A program made the position numbers and the translations under genes. The notes under the pieces are model-generated. The model searched no databases. It had not been told where the DNA came from and saw only the letters and a list, made by a program, of their open reading frames with translations. From assembly GCA_011503125.2 (NCBI GenBank), contig WWBZ02000062.1, positions 1,054,001 through 1,118,000 on the forward strand: a stretch of 64,000 nt of DNA, written 5' to 3'. This DNA is from Botryosphaeria dothidea. Lineage: Eukaryota; Ascomycota; Dothideomycetes; Botryosphaeriales; Botryosphaeriaceae. Shown here one piece after another: positions 61,062-64,000 of the stretch; within the stretch, counting starts at the first letter, position 1, and the number at the start of each line of letters is the position of its first letter.

Positions 61062-61377
61062 CTAATGGTGGCCCTCGCCGTGGTGGGCATGGTCGTCCTT
61101 GAGGAAGATGGCCTCATATCCGAGGTAGACGCCGAAAGCAACAGTTGCAATTCCGAGGCCGGGGAAGGCGTTCTTGAAGCGGTTCCATCGCGAGAAGGGG
61201 CCAGTGTACCTCCAGGCCTCGCTGCACCATCACCAGCAGTCAGCTACCGCCACAGCAACTAGATGATACCGATGAGGAGTTTCGCACTTACCGTCTCTTC
61301 CACGGGTCGTTTGCGGGCGTGCCGGCGGCCGCGGCGAACTTCTTGGGGTCGAAACCGGTGATGTTGGGCGGTGCCAT
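61062..61377 (-). CDS. NADH:ubiquinone oxidoreductase subunit B12 (NDUFB3)
   Basis: Small accessory membrane subunit of respiratory complex I in the mitochondrial inner membrane. Exons 61377-61292 and 61221-61062 give 81 residues; the gene is too short and split to stand out as one open frame. The N-terminus has MAPPNITGFDPKKFAAAAG and DPWKRREAWRYTGPFSR, the latter being the family hallmark. A single membrane helix follows (FPGLGIATVAFGVYLGYEAI), then a His-rich end (DDHAHHGEGHH). The 70-base intron splits an Arg codon. It shares a short divergent promoter with the Caf1 gene. Confidence 0.93.
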
Positions 61378-61820
61378 TGTGATCTGCCGGCGGATGTCAG
61401 TCGGACGGCGCGGAAGAGCTGGATGGACCTGGGCAGACAGCAATTGAGGGTGTGGAACGTACATTGCTGCGACCTCGCAAAGTGTTGGGCGGATGGTTCG
61501 CGGGTGGTGTTGCGAGGTGCTGCTTACTGTACGGTATAGGATTGGATTCACCCAAGGCCTGGCCCGAGCGGCGCGCCAAGAGGCCGGGGCTTCAGCCCAG
61601 GTGTGCCTCAGTCGGCGCTGTCACCGACCTCCCACTACATGCAGCGCCCGACCTAACCATCACCGCGACGCGACTAGCTCCTTATCTCAAAGACTGGCGC
61701 TCCTTCCTCCACCTTGAGTCCGACCAGCGCCTGAGTCTTTCCTTATCGACCGCCCCCCGATCCGTATGTGCGACCGGTCCCTACCTACCCTAGCATTGGC
61801 ACTCGACACTCGATAGAAGG
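61378..61820. promoter_or_regulatory. Divergent promoter of NDUFB3 and CAF1 genes
   Basis: 443 bases between head-to-head starts of two conserved housekeeping genes. No motif assigned. Confidence 0.5.
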
Positions 61821-63375
61821 ATGCCGCCCGCAGTCCGGTATCCGCCGCACAACGTCTCGAACCCGTTTCAGCACCTCAACCAGCAGCATGCGCTCCAGTC
61901 CGCCCACTTCAACAGCGTCAATGCCGGCGTCCAGAACCAGAATATAGGACAGCAGCCCGGCTTCGGCGGCGGCAACCCGAACGGCAACATCAGCATCTTC
62001 GGCCCCGCCACAAGCCACACAGGTCTGGCCGGAGGGTTTGGTAGCGGTGGTGGCCTCGCCGGCGGTGGTACTGGGCTGGCCAGCCATGCTGCGCAGATGG
62101 GCTTCGCGCACGGCGCAGCTCTCCAACAGCAACGCGAGGTTGAGGCTGCATCAATGGCGTCGGGTGGAGCAAAGGGCAACGGAATGAGGATACGTGACGT
62201 CTGGAAACACAACTTGGCGCAGGAGATGGCAATACTCAGGAGTCTGGTGGACAAGTACCCGTATATCAGCATGGTATGTGCTTCTTGATCCGGGCGGCTC
62301 GTCTCCAGCTGTATGGATTAACTGGACCTAGGACACCGAGTTCCCTGGCGTTGTGGCGAGGCCTATGGGCGACTTCGTGACCAAGGCTAGCTACCACTAC
62401 CAAACCGTCCGCTGTAACGTCGATCTCCTCAAGATAATACAGCTCGGCATCACCCTCTTCTCCCCCGCAGGCGAAATCCCTCCCGCTCAGATCGAGCAAG
62501 GCGCAGTCCAACAACGCGGCCCCTACTCGAACAACCTTATCATGTGTCCCTGCACGTGGACCTTCAACTTCCAATTTTCGTTAGAGGAGGACATGTACAA
62601 CGAAGACTCGATCCAGGTCCTCAAGAAGGCGGGTACAGACTTTGAAAAGCACGCCGAAATGGGCATTGACCCGCATGAGTTCGGCTCACTCCTCATCACC
62701 TCCGGACTCGCCCTCTCCGACGACGTTAACTGGATATCCTTCCATTCCGGCTACGACTTCGCATACCTGGTCAAGATCATGTGGTTCAAGCAGCTTCCCG
62801 ATGACGAAGAGGAGTACAGGAAGCTCGTCAGCATCTTCTTCCCGCGCCTGCTGGATGTCAAGTTCTTGTGGCGTCATGCGCAAAAGCTGATGACGGTCAA
62901 CGGTGTGAACGCACAGGCCCAGAACATCCTCAACGCGCTAGGGACCAAGTCGGGACTGCAAGACCTTGCCGAAGAGCTCGGCTGCCAGCGGGTCGGCACA
63001 CAGCACCAAGCTGGCTCGGACGCTTGGCTCACCGGCAACGTGTTCTGGCAGATGCGCGCTAAGATCTTCGACGGGGAGATCCCGCCGGACATGAACGGCC
63101 AGATGTGGGGCCTGACAGGAGTGGGACCGCCCGCCTCTGCCACAGCACAAGCGGCAGTGCTCGCGGCTCACAATCACGCGGCGAACGCGGTCAATGGCGC
63201 AGGGTTTCAGGCTGCCATGGCGTTCCACACTGGCGGCACACCACACAGGGATTCTCCGAGCACGCCAGTAACCAATGCTGCGGGTTTGGCGAGCGGAACA
63301 CCTGGACCCGGTGGCCACGGATTGGGTGCCATGACGCCGGGAGGAGGATTTGGCAACTTCCAGTACGGAAAGTGA
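61821..63375 (+). CDS. POP2: Caf1/Pop2 deadenylase, CCR4-NOT complex
   Basis: 3'-5' exonuclease that shortens mRNA poly(A) tails within CCR4-NOT. Exons 61821-62273 and 62332-63375 give 498 residues. The nuclease domain covers roughly 120-400: catalytic Asp152 and Glu154 in DTEFPG (straight after the intron), Asp293 in HSGYDFAYL, and Asp381 in GSDAWLT, completing the DEDD set. The N-terminal Asn/Gln/Gly-rich segment and the C-terminal Ala/Gly/Thr-rich segment (TPGPGGHGLGAMTPGGGF) are disordered extensions typical of filamentous-fungal Caf1. All catalytic residues are present, unlike the altered yeast Pop2. Confidence 0.96.
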
Positions 63376-64000
63376 GCATCTGTTGGGTTTCAGAAAGTTC
63401 TGTTCAATTCCCCTTCCATGTGGCTGTTCTTGGTAAAGATAATAATCCTTCCCTTTCTCTTCGACGAAGCGATAAAAAAGGCGTAGCTGGGAATACAGAG
63501 AGTTCTACATCCGTGCAGGGTAAACGGACGTCTCACGAGTTTTTGATTTTGATGAGAGCCGGGAGTTTCTTGCGTGTGCCACGGCGGACTTTCCGAGGCT
63601 TCGTCTTACTACTCCTGCATTACTCGGCGCACATGGATGGTGCTGTACGTGTGCTTTTCTTTAGGAATGGTGGCGGGTTTCCGGTGCTGGTTGGTTTGAC
63701 GGCTCTGGGCATGGGTTTTCTTTAGCAGATGCTGTAGGGTAGCAAATGCTGGCCCCATTTTTTCCTTTTTCATTCACTGTGCATTGTGTTGTTCGATTAG
63801 ATACGCGGGTGACTGGTTCTGGCGAGAGCGTGATTGATTACATGGTTGATTTGAGCACTTGGTTTCCCGGGGCGCAAAACGTTTGCCGTATTCAGAGTGT
63901 TGTTGAACTCATGAAGCACGAGTCTGACCCAATTACATCCTTTCAAAGGCACCAGAGCGGACTTGGTCGGACGATTGTAGAGAGAGCGGCGACGGTTCGG
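63376..64000. other. CAF1 3' flank to window end
   Basis: Probable 3' UTR and intergenic DNA. A forward frame reaching 63725 begins inside CAF1 in another frame and is a shadow. Confidence 0.5.

Overview
The window is nuclear DNA from a filamentous ascomycete (Pezizomycotina; a dothideomycete would fit, but this is inference). The basis is short GT-AG introns, mostly 49-80 bases, often with CTAAC- or CTGAC-like branch points. Protein families largely confined to these fungi (DUF7918-like, DUF7730-like, Zn2Cys6 regulators) and pyrimidine-rich promoters point the same way. I found no bacterial operons, CRISPR arrays, rRNA, convincing tRNA or intact transposon. All exon joins were read by eye from reading frame and splice consensus; family names come from memory of motifs, not from a search.

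Layout. 1-6.6 kb holds housekeeping genes: an ISWI chromatin remodeller and the Get3 tail-anchor ATPase. 8.7-12.5 kb holds two secreted hydrolases side by side, a class-3 lipase and a proteinase K-type subtilase. 14.3-21.3 kb is an accessory block: a cytochrome P450 divergent from a Zn2Cys6 regulator, then a PcaB-type lyase (fumarase/aspartase superfamily) tail-to-tail with a small EthD-like protein. 21.9-35.7 kb is gene-poor, with a broken DUF7730 gene, an acyltransferase-3 membrane protein, a short-chain dehydrogenase and a PLP serine/threonine dehydratase separated by 2-3 kb gaps. 37.8-45.4 kb is conserved again: cystathionine beta-lyase, a WD40-type protein and mitochondrial Hsp70.

46.6-53.9 kb is the most unusual part: four tandem, same-strand members of a DUF7918-like family. 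Copy 1 is short, copy 2 looks intact, and copies 3 and 4 carry lesions (frameshifts; two in-frame stops and a lost splice donor). Copies 2-4 have a C-terminal tail rich in psi-K-x-E SUMO-acceptor-like motifs plus a basic nuclear signal; copies 2 and 3 end in SIM-like hydrophobic cores, and in copy 4 that end is broken. 54.6-63.4 kb holds a large coiled-coil protein, an FLX1-type mitochondrial carrier, complex I subunit B12 (NDUFB3) and the Caf1/Pop2 deadenylase.

How the genes relate. Most are independent monocistronic units. Mitochondrial functions recur (Hsp70, the carrier, complex I B12), but as ordinary neighbours. The P450-regulator-lyase-EthD block could be a small catabolic or secondary-metabolism cluster, although its regulator has lost a readable N-terminal zinc-finger part.
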